Counted from the first letter of the stretch, positions 34,801 through 41,977 are shown. The stretch is DNA of 64,000 nucleotides from Echinarachnius parma (GCA_037951105.1 JBAMJV010003090.1:51001-115000), one strand, 5' to 3'. The notes: generated by a model not told the origin, from the sequence alone. A program made the numbers and translations.

Positions 34801-37719
34801 TTGTAAAATTGAAACAATCATATCTTTGCCAATTTATGACCAATTTGTTAGAACAAAGCATCAAATGAAAGCTTGTGATGAGGCCTTTCTAATGGTATGA
34901 AAATCTTCATTTTGATTTTTACCGACAAGTGCAGGGTTTTGCTATAGCCGGTCACATATATGAATTCAATGTGTGGTGTTTTTTTACGGAACACATACAT
35001 GATGTAGTTATTTGCTGATGTGTGTGTGTTAAATGTGTTTTAACAGGAGCAGCAGCAGCTTATCTACCAGATGATGCATTCCTCCTCCAAGTCTAAACAT
35101 CATCACCATCATCAGGGAGCAGGAGCAGGAGGAGGGGAGAGGGGAGGAGGTGGTAGTGGTGGTGGTGGTGGAAGTCAGCGCCATCAGCCCAACCCTTCTG
35201 CCCTTCCTCCTGCCAGCACTGCCCCCTCTTCAGGGCCCACTAATGGGGACATGGCAAGGCGCCATACCCCGCCCCCATCTAAGGTCAGCTCAGTGACAGT
35301 GGTTGTCATAGTGTAGACGTTTGTGATTGTCTTTTATTGTACATATCTTGGTTGCACGTTTTCCTTTCATATAGGTCACTGACATGGTTGTTCTAGTGGT
35401 TGTCATAGTGTAGACGTTTGCGAATGTTTCTTATTAGTTGCATGCTGCACGTTGTATTCAGTCTGGAACATTTCTCTCGTCAGATGACTCAGTTGTCAAA
35501 TTGTTTGTAGATGTTTGTGGTTTTGTCTTTTTTTACTTATCTTGTCTGCATGTTGTATGTTGTATTCTTTTTGGAACGTTACTTTCATGTAGATCATTGC
35601 CAGTCGTTGTTCCAGTGTTGTTATAGTTGAAGACGTTTGTGACCGTCTCTTACTACTTTTCTTGGTTGCATGCTGCACCCTGTATTCAGTCAGGCACTTA
35701 GGCCCGTATTCACAAAGGAGGTTTGTACAAACCCTGGTTCAAACCGTGGTTTACATCTATGGAATGCCAATTGTAAACTGATGGAGAGAGAATGTAAATT
35801 CCTTACTTGTTAACAATGTTGATGGTACACATTCTCTCTCCATCAGTTTACAATTGGCATTCCATAGATGTAAACCACGGTTTGAACTAGGGTTTGTACA
35901 AACCTCCTTTGTGAATACGGGCCTTAACGTTTGTGAATGTTGTTTAGAGCAGGTTTCTCGATTTGTGGTTGTGTAGATTTCATTTTCTGTAGTTGCATGT
36001 TATACGCTGTTGTGACCAGGAAGCGATTTGGTATGTCGTATTAATTAATCCTCTGCTGTAGTTCTCATGTTGTTATCAAGTTAATAAAGTATCTAGTTTC
36101 CAGATAAACTGTTATTGTTATGTCGTAGAAAATGGTTTCCATGTTTGTGTATCCGTAGGTTTTTTATGTTTGTAGCGGCATGTTGCACGCTGTTTGGCTG
36201 TTCTGACCGGGAAGTGAGTTGCCATGTCTTACTACATGTATTACTTCAGTTACTGTAATTTGTTTTCATCAAGTTATTTGGAACTCATTGCCAGAAAAGA
36301 GGTTTCAATGTTTGTAGTTGTGCAGATTTGATTTTATGATTATCATTTTGTTGTTTTTCTGACAGGTGGGTGTTGCATAAAGAGTTACAATCAATCGCAA
36401 AGAAAATATGAACATTTGAGCCAATCAGATTTGTGTGGTTAGGCACATTTTCAAACTTGCAATCACAACTTGCAATCACAACTTTGCAATCACAACTTTG
36501 CAATCACAACTTTGCAATCACAACTTTGCAATCACAACTTGCAATCCCAACTTTGCAATTGAAACTTTGCAATCGCAACTTGCAATCACAATTTGCAATC
36601 ACAACTTTGCAATCGCAACTTTGCAATCACAACTTTGCAATTACAACTTTGCAATTACAACTTTGCAATCACAACTTGCAATCACAACTTGCCATCACAA
36701 CTTTGCAATCACAACTTGCAATCACAACTTTGCAATCACAACTTGCAATCACAACTTTGCAATCACAACTTGCAATCACAACTTGCAATCACAACTTTGC
36801 GATTGATTGCAAATCTCTATGCAACACCACCCTGGAAAGGGACTTGGACTTTCTTACCATTCATTCTTTTGCTGTAGTTCTCATTCTGTTTTATCTTGTT
36901 ATTTTTTGTTTTGGTGTCTGTCCGGATAAAATGGTCATCTAAAATGATCACATATCATTTTGTTGGTCTCATTTTGCATTTGTGTTTCTCCAGAGGTGTG
37001 ATTAGTTAAATCAAGCCTCCACACTAATTTGTTGTTCTACTGGCCCATTTGGGCAAGAACTTTACTTGCCCATTTTCTTCTAGATGAGATTCAATTGTAA
37101 TGAATTACATTCTACTCATTATAGTTGCAAAAATATCAATTGCCCAATTGGCCAATCAAACAAGACCATTTACAAAAATGTAATTGCCCGACATCAATTT
37201 GTACTTGCCCCGGCAAGTAGGCAAGTGCTATTGTCGAGCCCAGGTTAAATATTTGGCTTGTTGTGTACAAGGAAGTGGCTGTATCATTTAGTAGCATGAT
37301 GTTTAGTGTTTTAGACAGCTTTTCGGGTTGATTCTTTTCGTTTGATTTTATTTGAACAAATTGGTTTGTTTTCTCTATTTGATTATTTAGGCACAATCCT
37401 AAACCTAAATTTATTTTGAGTTGACGTGACTTTTGTAAGTCATTTATCATTTCTGCATGACAACTTAGTACGTCTTGCTTAGAACGTCTTGATTTGTCTT
37501 TTGTGCATCTTCAATATATATATTTGATCAAAGATTGATTTTGTTTTTCTTTGGTCTGAAATGAAGTCTCATACCTTTCTTATCTATGCACTCCATACTT
37601 ACCAATGATTGTGGTTTTTGTTTGCTCAATAACGTTTTCTTTCACTTTCCTCTTTGTTGCAGGCCCCGGGAGGTAGATCAGACAGGAGGCCTGGCGGGAG
37701 TGCTAAAGACAAGACCTAG
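13660..37719 (+). CDS. MLLT10: MLLT10 (AF10/AF17), histone-reading DOT1L cofactor, complete
   Basis: Joined exons are 13660-13768, 20686-20765, 21103-21157, 21964-22073, 22525-22628, 23079-23172, 24657-25797, 27806-27911, 29736-29827, 31400-31734, 31989-32475, 33133-33349, 34285-34471, 35047-35283 and 37663-37719. That is 3411 nt, 1136 residues, with every junction in phase. Residues 5-184 form the PHD/zinc-knuckle/extended-PHD module, with the expected Cys and His residues. AKFTNANF near residue 270 is a family signature. A basic stretch (KKHRRQSK ... KKRRR) near 495-530 is a likely nuclear signal. EQLLERQW at 608-615 is the octapeptide motif, followed by a leucine zipper (631-690). Later come Ser/Asn-rich, Gly-rich and Gln/His-rich regions. 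In vertebrates AF10 recognises unmodified H3K27 and recruits DOT1L for H3K79 methylation. The start matches the short N-terminus of AF17. Human AF10 is about 1030-1070 residues. Confidence 0.95.
14190..15116 (-). mobile_element. 5'-truncated CR1/L2-like non-LTR retrotransposon
   Basis: An open frame continues upstream of its first Met at 15063 to about 15112 and ends at 14227. It holds reverse transcriptase motifs SGVPQGTVLGP, LYINDI and FADD (the catalytic YxDD-box variant), then the thumb region with TYLGIHFS, NPSKCQ and a C-terminal tail ending LPRLLNQKL. The endonuclease and the first RT motifs are missing, so it is a dead-on-arrival copy in intron 1. A short 3' tail with AATAAA follows the stop. 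Confidence 0.85.
15106..15339 (+). other. Coding-like open frame of unknown origin next to the retrotransposon
   Basis: A 77-codon open frame with protein-like composition (ADIRGLSTELEAEERQKEY, then GAPRTKSK). It abuts the truncated 5' end of the minus-strand retrotransposon. I do not recognise it. It could be a fragment of a processed gene, an exon relic or chance. There is no clear splice donor in the right place. Confidence 0.3.
15780..15943. mobile_element. Palindromic MITE family I (GCCCCGTTGCAGAAAG ends)
   Basis: Arms GCCCCGTTGCAGAAAGAGAT and its complement CTCTTTCTGCAGCGGGAC enclose 120 bp containing GCAATCGATTG motifs. Copies lie at 49850-50017 and 53502-53649, and an expanded one at 36366-36832. 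Confidence 0.85.
15951..16388. mobile_element. MITE family M (GAGCTGCCAAC ends)
   Basis: Inverted ends GAGCTGCCAACTAGTACGG and GAGGTTGGCAGCTC. A second copy lies at 47876-48387. Many TACGG/ATTACGG words inside. No coding capacity. Confidence 0.75.
16417..16936. mobile_element. MITE with TACCGTAAAACTC ends
   Basis: Ends TACCGTAAAACTCTGTGTAT and CACGGAGTTTTACGGTA are inverted, each followed inward by AAGACGCAC/GTGCGTCTT words. The interior is AT-rich with a long T run at 16818-16847. Confidence 0.8.
17383..19589. mobile_element. Insertion carrying a C-rich minisatellite
   Basis: Starts about CTAGCAAATTACCCGTCACC and ends TACTTTAGTATAGTAGA, with a GACA run (19530-19556) near its right end. The class is unknown; the GACA run next to the terminus resembles tails of some non-LTR or Penelope-like elements. 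The interior from 18600 on has no recognisable protein. Confidence 0.5.
17575..18580. repeat. C-rich minisatellite, unit about 25-30 bp
   Basis: About 25 degenerate copies of TTCACCGACACCCCCCTCG followed by AAAAATC. One strand is strongly C-rich with runs up to 20 C; the other could form G-quadruplexes. Open frames across it are repeat artefacts (Pro/Thr-rich). Confidence 0.85.
20686..20765 (+). CDS. MLLT10: MLLT10 exon 2 (PHD finger 1, second half)
   Basis: 80 nt, codons 37-63. The acceptor is TGTCTTTCAG and the donor GTAAGT. Encodes CYGIVSVPTGPWFCRKCESQ then ERAARV, nearly identical to human AF10/AF17. Confidence 0.96.
21103..21157 (+). CDS. MLLT10: MLLT10 exon 3 (zinc knuckle)
   Basis: 55 nt, codons 64-81 plus one base. 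The acceptor is TTCTTCCCAG and the donor GTAAGA. Encodes KCELCPQREGALKRTDNG. Confidence 0.95.
21187..21374. mobile_element. Palindromic MITE family C, well preserved
   Basis: Ends ACAGTCAAATCTGTGTATAG and GACAGGTTTGACTGT, with GGTGGCCACTATAGGCAGG inside. Sits 30 bp after the exon 3 donor. Confidence 0.8.
21610..21813 (+). pseudogene. Tandem copy of MLLT10 exon 4 acceptor half
   Basis: About 203 bp duplicated directly upstream of exon 4. It includes 150 bp of intron, the GATACCAG acceptor and the first ~55 exon bases (GWAHVVCALYIPEVCFGNV), then breaks at CAATGTG. The exon part is identical to the real one. It has no donor, so it would be a dead end if spliced. Confidence 0.88.
21964..22073 (+). 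CDS. MLLT10: MLLT10 exon 4 (extended PHD, start)
   Basis: 110 nt, codons 82-118. The acceptor is TGATACCAG and the donor GTAAGT. Encodes WAHVVCALYIPEV and VSTMEPILL...HERYNK. Confidence 0.95.
22525..22628 (+). CDS. MLLT10: MLLT10 exon 5 (extended PHD, middle)
   Basis: 104 nt, codons 119-152 plus two bases. The acceptor is CTGCTCTAG and the donor GTGAGA. Encodes SCFLCESKGRQSK and CCMTCNRNGCRTSFHVT, with the zinc-binding Cys/His residues. Confidence 0.95.
23079..23172 (+). CDS. MLLT10: MLLT10 exon 6 (extended PHD, end)
   Basis: 94 nt, codons 153-184. The acceptor is CATTGCAG and the donor GTAAGT. Encodes CAQQEGLLCEE and KYTGYCNYHYQKL, closing the histone-reading module. Confidence 0.95.
23345..23673. 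mobile_element. Palindromic MITE family A inside an older repeat
   Basis: Ends GGGGGGTGTTTCACAAAGAT and GGATCTTTGTGAAACACCCC, with near-perfect inverted arms of ~150 bp. Flanks 23200-23344 and 23674-23740 are parts of one older GTGGCCC-type repeat, so the MITE inserted into it. Confidence 0.85.
24657..25797 (+). CDS. MLLT10: MLLT10 exon 7 (large linker, family signature and basic region)
   Basis: 1141 nt, codons 185-564 plus one base. The acceptor is GCTCCAG and the donor GTGAGA. Low-complexity Ser/Thr/Pro/Lys protein with AKFTNANFTET (human ARFTNANF), and KKHRRQSKESKASRGRRDRD then KKRRRTSNPL near the end. GC content is well above the introns. A 293-codon open frame on the other strand is a shadow of this exon. 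Confidence 0.95.
26431..27420. mobile_element. TTAA-duplication MITE with a mariner-like element nested inside
   Basis: AGGGATCTAGTAACTTTG at the left and GTTACGAAGTCCC at the right are flanked by TTAA (26431-26434, 27417-27420). A relative without the insert lies at 50752-51126, and a worn one at about 32585-32925. The insert is 26556-27187. Confidence 0.8.
26556..27187. mobile_element. Mariner-like palindromic element, TA target duplication
   Basis: Ends TACAGGGTGGCCCAGAAAGG and CTTTCTGGGCCACCCTGTA, flanked by TA. The arms are inverted copies of ~260 bp each around a ~115-bp core, so the whole element folds back. No transposase frame. A second element with the same end (TACAGGGTGGCCC) is at 57818-58217. 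Confidence 0.85.
27450..27805 (+). repeat. Tandem repeats of the exon 8 acceptor edge
   Basis: Units of about 115 bp start with TTATTCAG then ATGAACTTGCGATGCATGAT, repeating the acceptor and first ~20 coding bases of exon 8. Copies begin at about 27461, 27577 and 27693. A diverged one lies near 26255. The rest of each unit reads CACATTTCTTTAAAACAAGA. Confidence 0.8.
27806..27911 (+). CDS. MLLT10: MLLT10 exon 8
   Basis: 106 nt, codons 565-599 plus two bases. The acceptor is CTTATTCAG and the donor GTAAGC. Encodes ELAIHDVFSTAGQSGLLIG then Pro/Gly-rich sequence. Conservation is limited; it is placed by phase, splice sites and open frame. Confidence 0.8.
27930..28270. mobile_element. hAT-like MITE with perfect 8-bp target duplication
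   Basis: Ends CAGTGTTGGGT and ACCCAACACTG are flanked by ACTCTAAC at 27922-27929 and 28271-28278. An 8-bp duplication and CAGTGTTGG ends are typical of hAT transposons. The interior is almost entirely a GATCTT/GATCTC repeat. Confidence 0.9.
27945..28258. repeat. GATCTY hexanucleotide minisatellite filling the hAT-like MITE
   Basis: About 310 bp of GATCTTGATCTCGATCTTG-type repeats with occasional GGACTGTCT and TTTCTGAACTT spacers. It is likely to form stem-loops because GATC is self-complementary. Confidence 0.85.
29009..29308. mobile_element. MITE family H (GGGCTCGACA / GTTAGTGTAGAGGCTTG ends)
   Basis: Contains GGGCAAGTA and TTGCCC words near both ends. Copies lie at 37013-37241 (inverted), 45590-45840 and 48529-48811, with a fragment at about 61130-61250. 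Confidence 0.75.
29325..29735 (+). repeat. Tandem 108-bp repeats ending in the exon 9 acceptor edge
   Basis: Three full units precede exon 9. Each contains CATATTAGCCACTATATAAA, an ATAATAATGATTA stretch, and ACTCAAAGCAG followed by the first ~35 exon bases (codons PTMPATMEQL). A 185-codon open frame spans the array because the unit lengths keep frame. It is probably not translated as such. Confidence 0.85.
29736..29827 (+). CDS. MLLT10: MLLT10 exon 9 (octapeptide motif)
   Basis: 92 nt, codons 600-630. The acceptor is CTCAAAGCAG and the donor GTAAGT. Encodes PATMEQLLERQW, the octapeptide motif conserved from fly Alhambra to human AF10, then DQSSDFLMQQSSHLD. Confidence 0.93.
30345..30495. mobile_element. 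Worn copy of MITE family C
   Basis: Retains GTGTATAGTGACAATCC, ACAGGTGACCTCTATAGA and CCACTATAGGCAGGTGGC but has lost clear ends. Confidence 0.55.
30868..31245. repeat. Palindromic-unit minisatellite (AGTCCTAGAAAGGACTGTTGG)
   Basis: About 15 tandem units of ~18-22 bp. Each unit contains AGTCCT...AGGACT, which is self-complementary. A longer superunit with GGTATTCTTTCTAGGAGAG recurs three times. Lies 150 bp before exon 10. Confidence 0.88.
31320..31341 (+). pseudogene. Short copy of exon 10 sequence
   Basis: TGCTACGCAGAGACCACCTG nearly repeats the exon 10 bases encoding QRRDHL, about 80 bp before the exon. A small duplication remnant. Confidence 0.45.
31400..31734 (+). CDS. MLLT10: MLLT10 exon 10 (leucine zipper)
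   Basis: 335 nt, codons 631-742. The acceptor is CTTTCCTAG and the donor GTAATT. Encodes SLLSCLNQLRQENLRLEQ, then HISTLLQRRDHLLAVNARLS, matching the AF10 zipper that binds DOT1L (human: LHQLQVENRRLEEQ). A Gly/Ala/Ser-rich tail follows. Confidence 0.95.
31989..32475 (+). CDS. MLLT10: MLLT10 exon 11 (Ser/Asn/Pro-rich)
   Basis: 487 nt, codons 743-904 plus one base. The acceptor is TTAACTAG and the donor GTAAAG. The protein repeats LNQSLNHSLNQSP and similar Asn/Ser motifs. Low complexity; supported by open frame, GC content and phase. Confidence 0.88.
32505..32560 (+). repeat. 53-bp dispersed repeat, also at 56677-56735
   Basis: CTTCTTCTTCCGTTTTGGTA followed by CAGTCCACCAGCGCGGTGTA and TTTTCGTAC. 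The copy at 56677-56735 differs at one or two bases, lies in DNAJC1 intron sequence and has the same orientation. Class unknown. Confidence 0.8.
32585..32925. mobile_element. Worn TTAA-type MITE
   Basis: AGTAACTTTGTCGACAAGTG at the left and GTTACTAGATCACTTTAA at the right correspond to 26435-27416 and 50752-51126. The TTAA duplication is damaged. Confidence 0.6.
32944..33015 (+). pseudogene. Acceptor-side copy of MLLT10 exon 12
   Basis: GGAGGACGAACCACACCCAG followed by a diverged Gly/Gln-coding stretch matches the first ~70 bases of exon 12. The acceptor is lost (GTGAGAAG). Confidence 0.65.
33133..33349 (+). CDS. MLLT10: MLLT10 exon 12 (Gly-rich)
   Basis: 217 nt, codons 905-976 plus two bases. 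The acceptor is AATTGTTAG and the donor GTGAGT. Encodes GRTTPSRGQGHVQGAGPGGN and, at the end, RSSPGMVVGPGMPSVGGSIT. Its last 105 bases plus 40 bases of intron recur three times downstream. Confidence 0.88.
33389..33781 (+). pseudogene. Three 105-nt donor-side copies of MLLT10 exon 12
   Basis: Copies at 33389-33493, 33534-33638 and 33677-33781. Each is 105 nt, open, has a GTGAGT-type donor and is preceded by TTCATTAG. Phase is 2 in and 2 out, so each could add 35 codons without a shift. The gaps between them are only 38-40 bp, too short for normal animal splicing, so use in series is unlikely. Skipping from exon 11 or 12 to the last copy is conceivable. Confidence 0.7.
33848..34085. repeat. 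Dispersed repeat with CCGT microsatellite
   Basis: TTGTCGAGCCCACTGTAGG, AAATTGCGTCCGTCTGTCCG and CCAAATTTGATTGGTAGATG look like the 3' end of a retroelement family. GTCC/CCGT repeats at 33900-33923. No protein seen; class uncertain. Confidence 0.45.
34285..34471 (+). CDS. MLLT10: MLLT10 exon 13
   Basis: 187 nt, codons 977-1039. The acceptor is ACTGTTACAG and the donor GTAAGA. Encodes SRESKQAGPKDMTPALMT and a Gln/His run, ending GRHLTP. The LTP continues into EQQQLIYQMM of the next exon, as in human LTPEQHQAFLYQLM. Confidence 0.92.
34701..34960. mobile_element. Palindromic MITE family B (GTGACYGGCTATAGCAAAACC ends)
   Basis: Ends TATGTGACTGGCTATAGCAA and TTGCTATAGCCGGTCACATA, with arms including CCCTGCACTTG/CAAGTGCAGGG. 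Copies lie at 38815-39077 and 45086-45337. Confidence 0.85.
35047..35283 (+). CDS. MLLT10: MLLT10 exon 14 (Gln/His and Gly-rich)
   Basis: 237 nt, codons 1040-1118. The acceptor is TTTAACAG and the donor GTCAGC. Encodes EQQQLIYQMMHSSSKSK and HHHHHQ, then a Gly/Ser run. Matches the AF10 C-terminal EQHQAFLYQLMQHHHQ. Confidence 0.93.
35701..35923. mobile_element. Palindromic MITE family J, nearly perfect hairpin
   Basis: Starts GGCCCGTATTCACAAAGGAG and ends CTCCTTTGTGAATACGGGCC. The ~85-bp arms are almost perfectly complementary around a short loop. A relative is at 43849-44046 and a fragment at about 45470-45512. Confidence 0.9.
36366..36832. mobile_element. MITE family I copy whose interior expanded into a minisatellite
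   Basis: Ends GGGTGTTGCATAAAGAGTTA and AATCTCTATGCAACACCACC correspond to family I ends. The interior (36456-36800) is about 24 tandem units. Confidence 0.8.
36456..36800. repeat. 14-15-bp minisatellite CAACTTTGCAATCA
   Basis: About 24 units of CAACTTTGCAATCA or CAACTTGCAATCA. The unit derives from the family I motif TTGCAATCGATTG. The long open frames across it (LQSQLCNHNF repeats) are an artefact of units that keep frame. Confidence 0.92.
37013..37241. mobile_element. MITE family H, inverted copy
   Basis: Starts CAAGCCTCCACACTAA and ends AGCCC after GCAAGTGCTATTGTCGAGCC, the reverse of the copy at 29009-29308. Confidence 0.75.
37663..37719 (+). CDS. MLLT10: MLLT10 exon 15 with stop codon
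   Basis: 57 nt, codons 1119-1136 and TAG. The acceptor is TTTGTTGCAG. Encodes APGGRSDRRPGGSAKDKT. The coding total to here is an exact multiple of three. A GC-rich stretch after the stop (37720-37870) is probably 3' untranslated. Confidence 0.88.
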   Translation, partial: APGGRSDRRPGGSAKDKT

Positions 37720-38679
37720 CTCCACTCTACTCAACCTCTCGGCCTAAACTTGGGGGCTGGGGCCAAATTATGGACCAGCGACACTTACCTAGCTCCTCGC
37801 TACTCTATCCCCTCGGGTCTCCGCCTAATCTTGGGGGCAGGGGCCGAAGTATGGACCAGCGAAATTTACCACGGTAATTGGAATCATTGGCTCTAACTCA
37901 TCAATGTCAGTATACCAGAATGACAAAACATTCTACAGAGCGCAGCAGAGCACACGCACCTTCCTTACTAATTCAGGTGTAAAGGTGTATCCAAGCTTAT
38001 CTAGAGATCAGTGGTGGTCCTGCGTGATGGTCCAGCTCTTGTCCCATGGCTTCCAAGTTCCAACAAGGTGAATGTTGGTAAATATGTTTTCAAGGAAGTC
38101 TTCATTCAACCCTCATTGGTTGAAATGACTTTGGAGCCAAAGAAATACCTTTATGACTGTGAGATTTAGCTCATTGGTCCGACATCTTCACTGGTAAGGT
38201 CTGCCGGATTAGACTAGTGTTAGCAGTCTTCAGTCTGCTCTCTATGGGTGTAAGTAAAATGTGAAATTAAAATTTTAATTAAAGGTGATTAAATAGCCAT
38301 TTGAAAAGAATTTAATTCTTGATAAATCCACCTGCAGTCATGTAATCTAGTAGTAAACAGTTGTGTAATTGCAGTACATAGGATGTAAAACCCTTTAGGA
38401 CTGGTCCTGAAAATACTCGGGCAGAGGTCTATGGAGAACTAATATTAACGCAAAATCAATCAGTCCTGAATGGGTTAAGGCAAAAGGAAATATGAAATAA
38501 CTTTCCACTTTGTTGTATTGACATTAAGTACATCGTGACAATTTTCAAGATGTTTTCCTTTAAACCAAACAGTATTACAAGGAGAATTATGTACCATAAA
38601 AATGAACCAGTTTTCTATTTTGTGTTCAAAGTTGATGCGTGTCTCGTCAAAATTTAATCGGTTATTATTCTACCACTTT

Positions 38680-38730
38680 CCCCCCCCCCCCCCCCCCCCC
38701 CAAAAAAAATAAATAAATAATAATAATAAT
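38680..38730. repeat. Poly-C, poly-A and AAT microsatellite
   Basis: About 20 C then A runs and AATAATAAT. Confidence 0.9.
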
Positions 38731-38814
38731 AACCATGTCAGTTGTGTATATAAGTCAAGAGTATAACACTTATTTCAATCACTCCCAGACTAAAATTATT
38801 ATTTTTGTAATTAA

Positions 38815-39077
38815 CATATGTGACCGGCTATAGCAAAACCCTGCACTTGTCGGTAAAAATCAAAATGTAGGTTTTCAAATCATTTGTAAGGTCTCATCAC
38901 AAGCTTTCATTTAATGCGTTGTACTAACCAATTGGGTCAATAATTGCCGAAGATATGATCGTTTCAATACAATCATAGGTCTTTTACACACATTGTGTGG
39001 ACTTAAAATGCCCATTTCTTCAAAAACGTGAATTACCGACAAGTGCCGGGTTTTGCTCTAGCTATAGCACATATATG
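38815..39077. mobile_element. Palindromic MITE family B, second copy
   Basis: Ends ATGTGACCGGCTATAGCAAA and a slightly altered TTTTGCTCTAGCTATAGCAC. Followed 12 bp later by a family C copy. Confidence 0.82.
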
Positions 39078-39088
39078 TTTGTATAAGT

Positions 39089-39246
39089 ACAGTCAAACCT
39101 GTATATAATGACCACCTCAGGGAAACAAAGAATATGCGTTGGCAAGTCAGCTCTTTATCATAGAGTTTCCATAACATTGCAGGGGATCACTTTTGATCGC
39201 CACTATAGATAGACAGGTTGGCTGCTATAGACAGGTTTGACTGTAT
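39089..39246. mobile_element. Palindromic MITE family C, third copy
   Basis: Ends ACAGTCAAACCTGTATATAA and ATAGACAGGTTTGACTGT, the cleanest inverted ends of the family. Confidence 0.85.
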
Positions 39247-39410
39247 ATTTAGCCATTTGTATCAACTCCCTAAAAGGTGCTGTTATTCTGATGCACATTA
39301 TACACGAATGACTAGCAATCATATGACAAATATATCTTGATTTTTTTGTTAATGTACATTTCATTCAAGTAGGTATTAAAAGAAAAACTAAGCAAAAAAA
39401 AAAACAGGAT

Positions 39411-39480
39411 TTTTCTGGGATTCGAACTCGAGACCTCCGGATTGCTAGACCGGTACTCTGCCAGCTGAGCTCTAGAAAAC
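39411..39480 (-). mobile_element. tRNA-like SINE head, inverted
   Basis: The reverse complement reads GAGCTCAGCTGGCAGAGTAC, then CCGGTCTAGCAATCCGGAGG and GTTCGAATCCC. Lies head to head with the next SINE copy. Confidence 0.75.
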
Positions 39481-39567
39481 CCTGATGCTGACTAAGGGGT
39501 TTCAAGGACGAAAACAGAGTCTGGGTTTTCTATAGCTCAGCTATTAGAGCACCGGTCTAGCAATCCA

Positions 39568-40052
39568 GGGCCCCATAACATAAAGATTCACGATTTATCG
39601 TACAATCAATTGATTGATCGTAGGTCTGATTAATACGATTAAAGGGATGCCTGTAAAGTGTCTAAATCCACAAAAATTACTTGGAGCTTCCACATTTCTC
39701 TTCCACCGTGTTGTTTGGCTTATGGTAAGAGATGAATAAAATAGGGTTAGATTTTTTCAAATGTCCCTTCAGTATGACGATATCTATCATTGATAGTCAT
39801 TCAGCTCAAGAGCGTTAATGAACGGTCATAAACCTCATAAACGTCATACAGTAATTTGTTGTAAAAGCTGACGCAAATTTTCGCTTTTTTTATCCAGGAA
39901 AGCTGTTCTTTTTCAATGAAACTTTCACACATCATTCGGACATATCTTACAATGATTTTGGTATAATAGGATTGAAGTCTCAAATGTCATTTTGGGCAAT
40001 ATCTGACACTTTACAGGTGCACCTTTAATCTTCAAACTTAATGTTACGGGGC
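39568..40052. mobile_element. MITE with GGCCCCATAACAT ends inside the SINE
   Basis: Left end GGGCCCCATAACATAAAG, right end CTTAATGTTACGGGGC (inverted). It carries another insert at 39643-40024. Confidence 0.7.
39643..40024. mobile_element. TTAA-type MITE, third nesting level
   Basis: Ends AGGGATGCCTGTAAAGTGTC and GACACTTTACAGGTGCACCT are inverted. Flanked by TTAA at 39639-39642 and 40025-40028. Confidence 0.85.
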
Positions 40053-41977
40053 GCAGAGGTCTTGGGTTGGAATCCTGGGGAAATGCAATTTCCTTTGCTA
40101 ATTTTTCATTTATATGATACACTTCTGGTCTGTTTCTCTTTGTTTGAAATGAGGTATTAAAAGGTTAGATTTATTTCTTTTCCAGTTGATAATTAAGTGT
40201 GCTACTCACACAAACAAGAAATTCAGGTACAATTTATTTCAGGGAATTCAGCTTGATCTGTAACATTTTTTTTTTAATCTGACTTAACATAAATCATTAT
40301 AAAAGTAGAATTATATTTTGAATATTTCAAGTCTTATACATAATTTATAACCTATGCGGACAACCGGGAAATTCAATATACATTTGTTTATATAATTAAA
40401 TTCGCTGTACAAATTGAAATCGATATGGTAGTGGAGAATTATGCATGTAAATTTACCTTTTAGAATGAATCTATTTCAATATATTGTTCTTTAAATTTTT
40501 TATTTTTTTCAGGACTGATATGAAATGAAATGAAGCACATTTGTGACCTTACACCACAAAATGACCAATAAGTCGGGAAAACTGATTGTGCTGATTTTTA
40601 TTTAACATTAAAATAGAAGTCAATACCTTTAAAGTGGTATATAATTTGTCATATTTGGACTAAGCAAACCCTTTCAAAATGAATGCCAAAAATTTAGAAT
40701 ATGGCTGAAGCATTTTTAAAATAAGGGAAAAACTGGCCGCTTAAAAGATCAGTGTCCATTCAAGCGCTGTAATAAGATCATATTTATTAGATGAAAAATA
40801 ATATTTAAACATGATTTCCGACGCTCAAAACTTCACAGGAGGTAAATTAAAATATGCTCATTAAAAAAATACCAAAATCCTAAATCTCATATTTTAAACA
40901 AAATTTGACTATTTAAGCTAATAAAAGAGAAACTACCACAGCGATATAACGGTCGTTTTGTGGTTTAAGGTCGCATTTTGTGTTCCTCATCATACCCATA
41001 CCAACAAGAATGACACTTTTTACGAAAACCAAAGAATCTTTCAAATTGCTTTGTAAAAAAATGGATAGTATATAGAACCTTTTCTGGCTAAATATTTAGT
41101 TTTAGCTTTCAGGTTTCTTTATTTAGTTTCAATCACCTAATCATGTACAGTTCCAATGAAAATGGAGTATGTTACTCTATTACTGACATTAAAAATATGA
41201 GGTCCCAGTTTCTTAGCTATAAAATGAAGTATCAATTTGTAAATTTGTAAATAATGTATGCTGTTAATACTTCCCCATTTTTAAATTTGTAAAATAGTGT
41301 AATTTAATGTAATTACAAATTCTTGCATATGATGATTTTATACTGTTACCTCATGATAAATGTTGATATTGTACAGTATGGGAATGAATAACTATTTGTA
41401 TGAATGTTAGTTATGAAAAGCAACAAAATGCAATGTTGTGACTTTTGTATCAATGTTTATTTTAACATCAACAAAATGCAATGTTATGAATAATTGACTA
41501 TGTGAGTAATGCTAGTTATATGAAGCAAGGCTCCACACTGAGCTGTTTTTTTCTATACTGGATAAGTTGGGTTTTGATATTGGACCCAGTTGGACGAGTA
41601 CAAACAAATGTTCTCAATGTGTGAGGGCCCCCCAAAAATATTGACTGTTTTCAAACATTAATTAACTGTCTACCGTTTCAAATATCACTCTGTTAATCAA
41701 TGAAAATTGCAATTACGAAAGTCGCTTAATGGAAAGAGAGCATGATTTTCTCATTTTGAAATTGTCTGAAAATCTTCTTGCCTGATCTAAGAGAGGGGGA
41801 CTTTCGTGAAATATTACTGACATGACATCAACATTTTGGGGATTGGGTCAAGTCCGCTCTGTGGATCTTGTCTGTTACTCTGTTGCCATAGCAGATGCTA
41901 GTCTTTATCACAAGACGCTGTGGTATATGTTTGGGAATGCTTTAAGATATTAAGTGGTATTGTTTAATAAACACTTA

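Larger units (their letters stand above)
39500..40160 (+). mobile_element. tRNA-derived SINE interrupted by nested elements
   Basis: The head at 39528-39566 ends CTAGCAATCC and the B-box side resumes at about 40053 (GCAGAGGTCTTGGGTTGGAA), with the SINE tail TTCTGGTCTGTTTCTCTTTG to 40160. The interruption is 39568-40052. Confidence 0.75.

Noticed and set aside
36456-36800. CRISPR-like array
   Set aside because: Repeats are contiguous without unique spacers, in animal DNA.
36433-36942. Open frames encoding LQSQLCNHNF repeats
   Set aside because: Minisatellite inside a MITE, open in several frames at once, so no coding signal.
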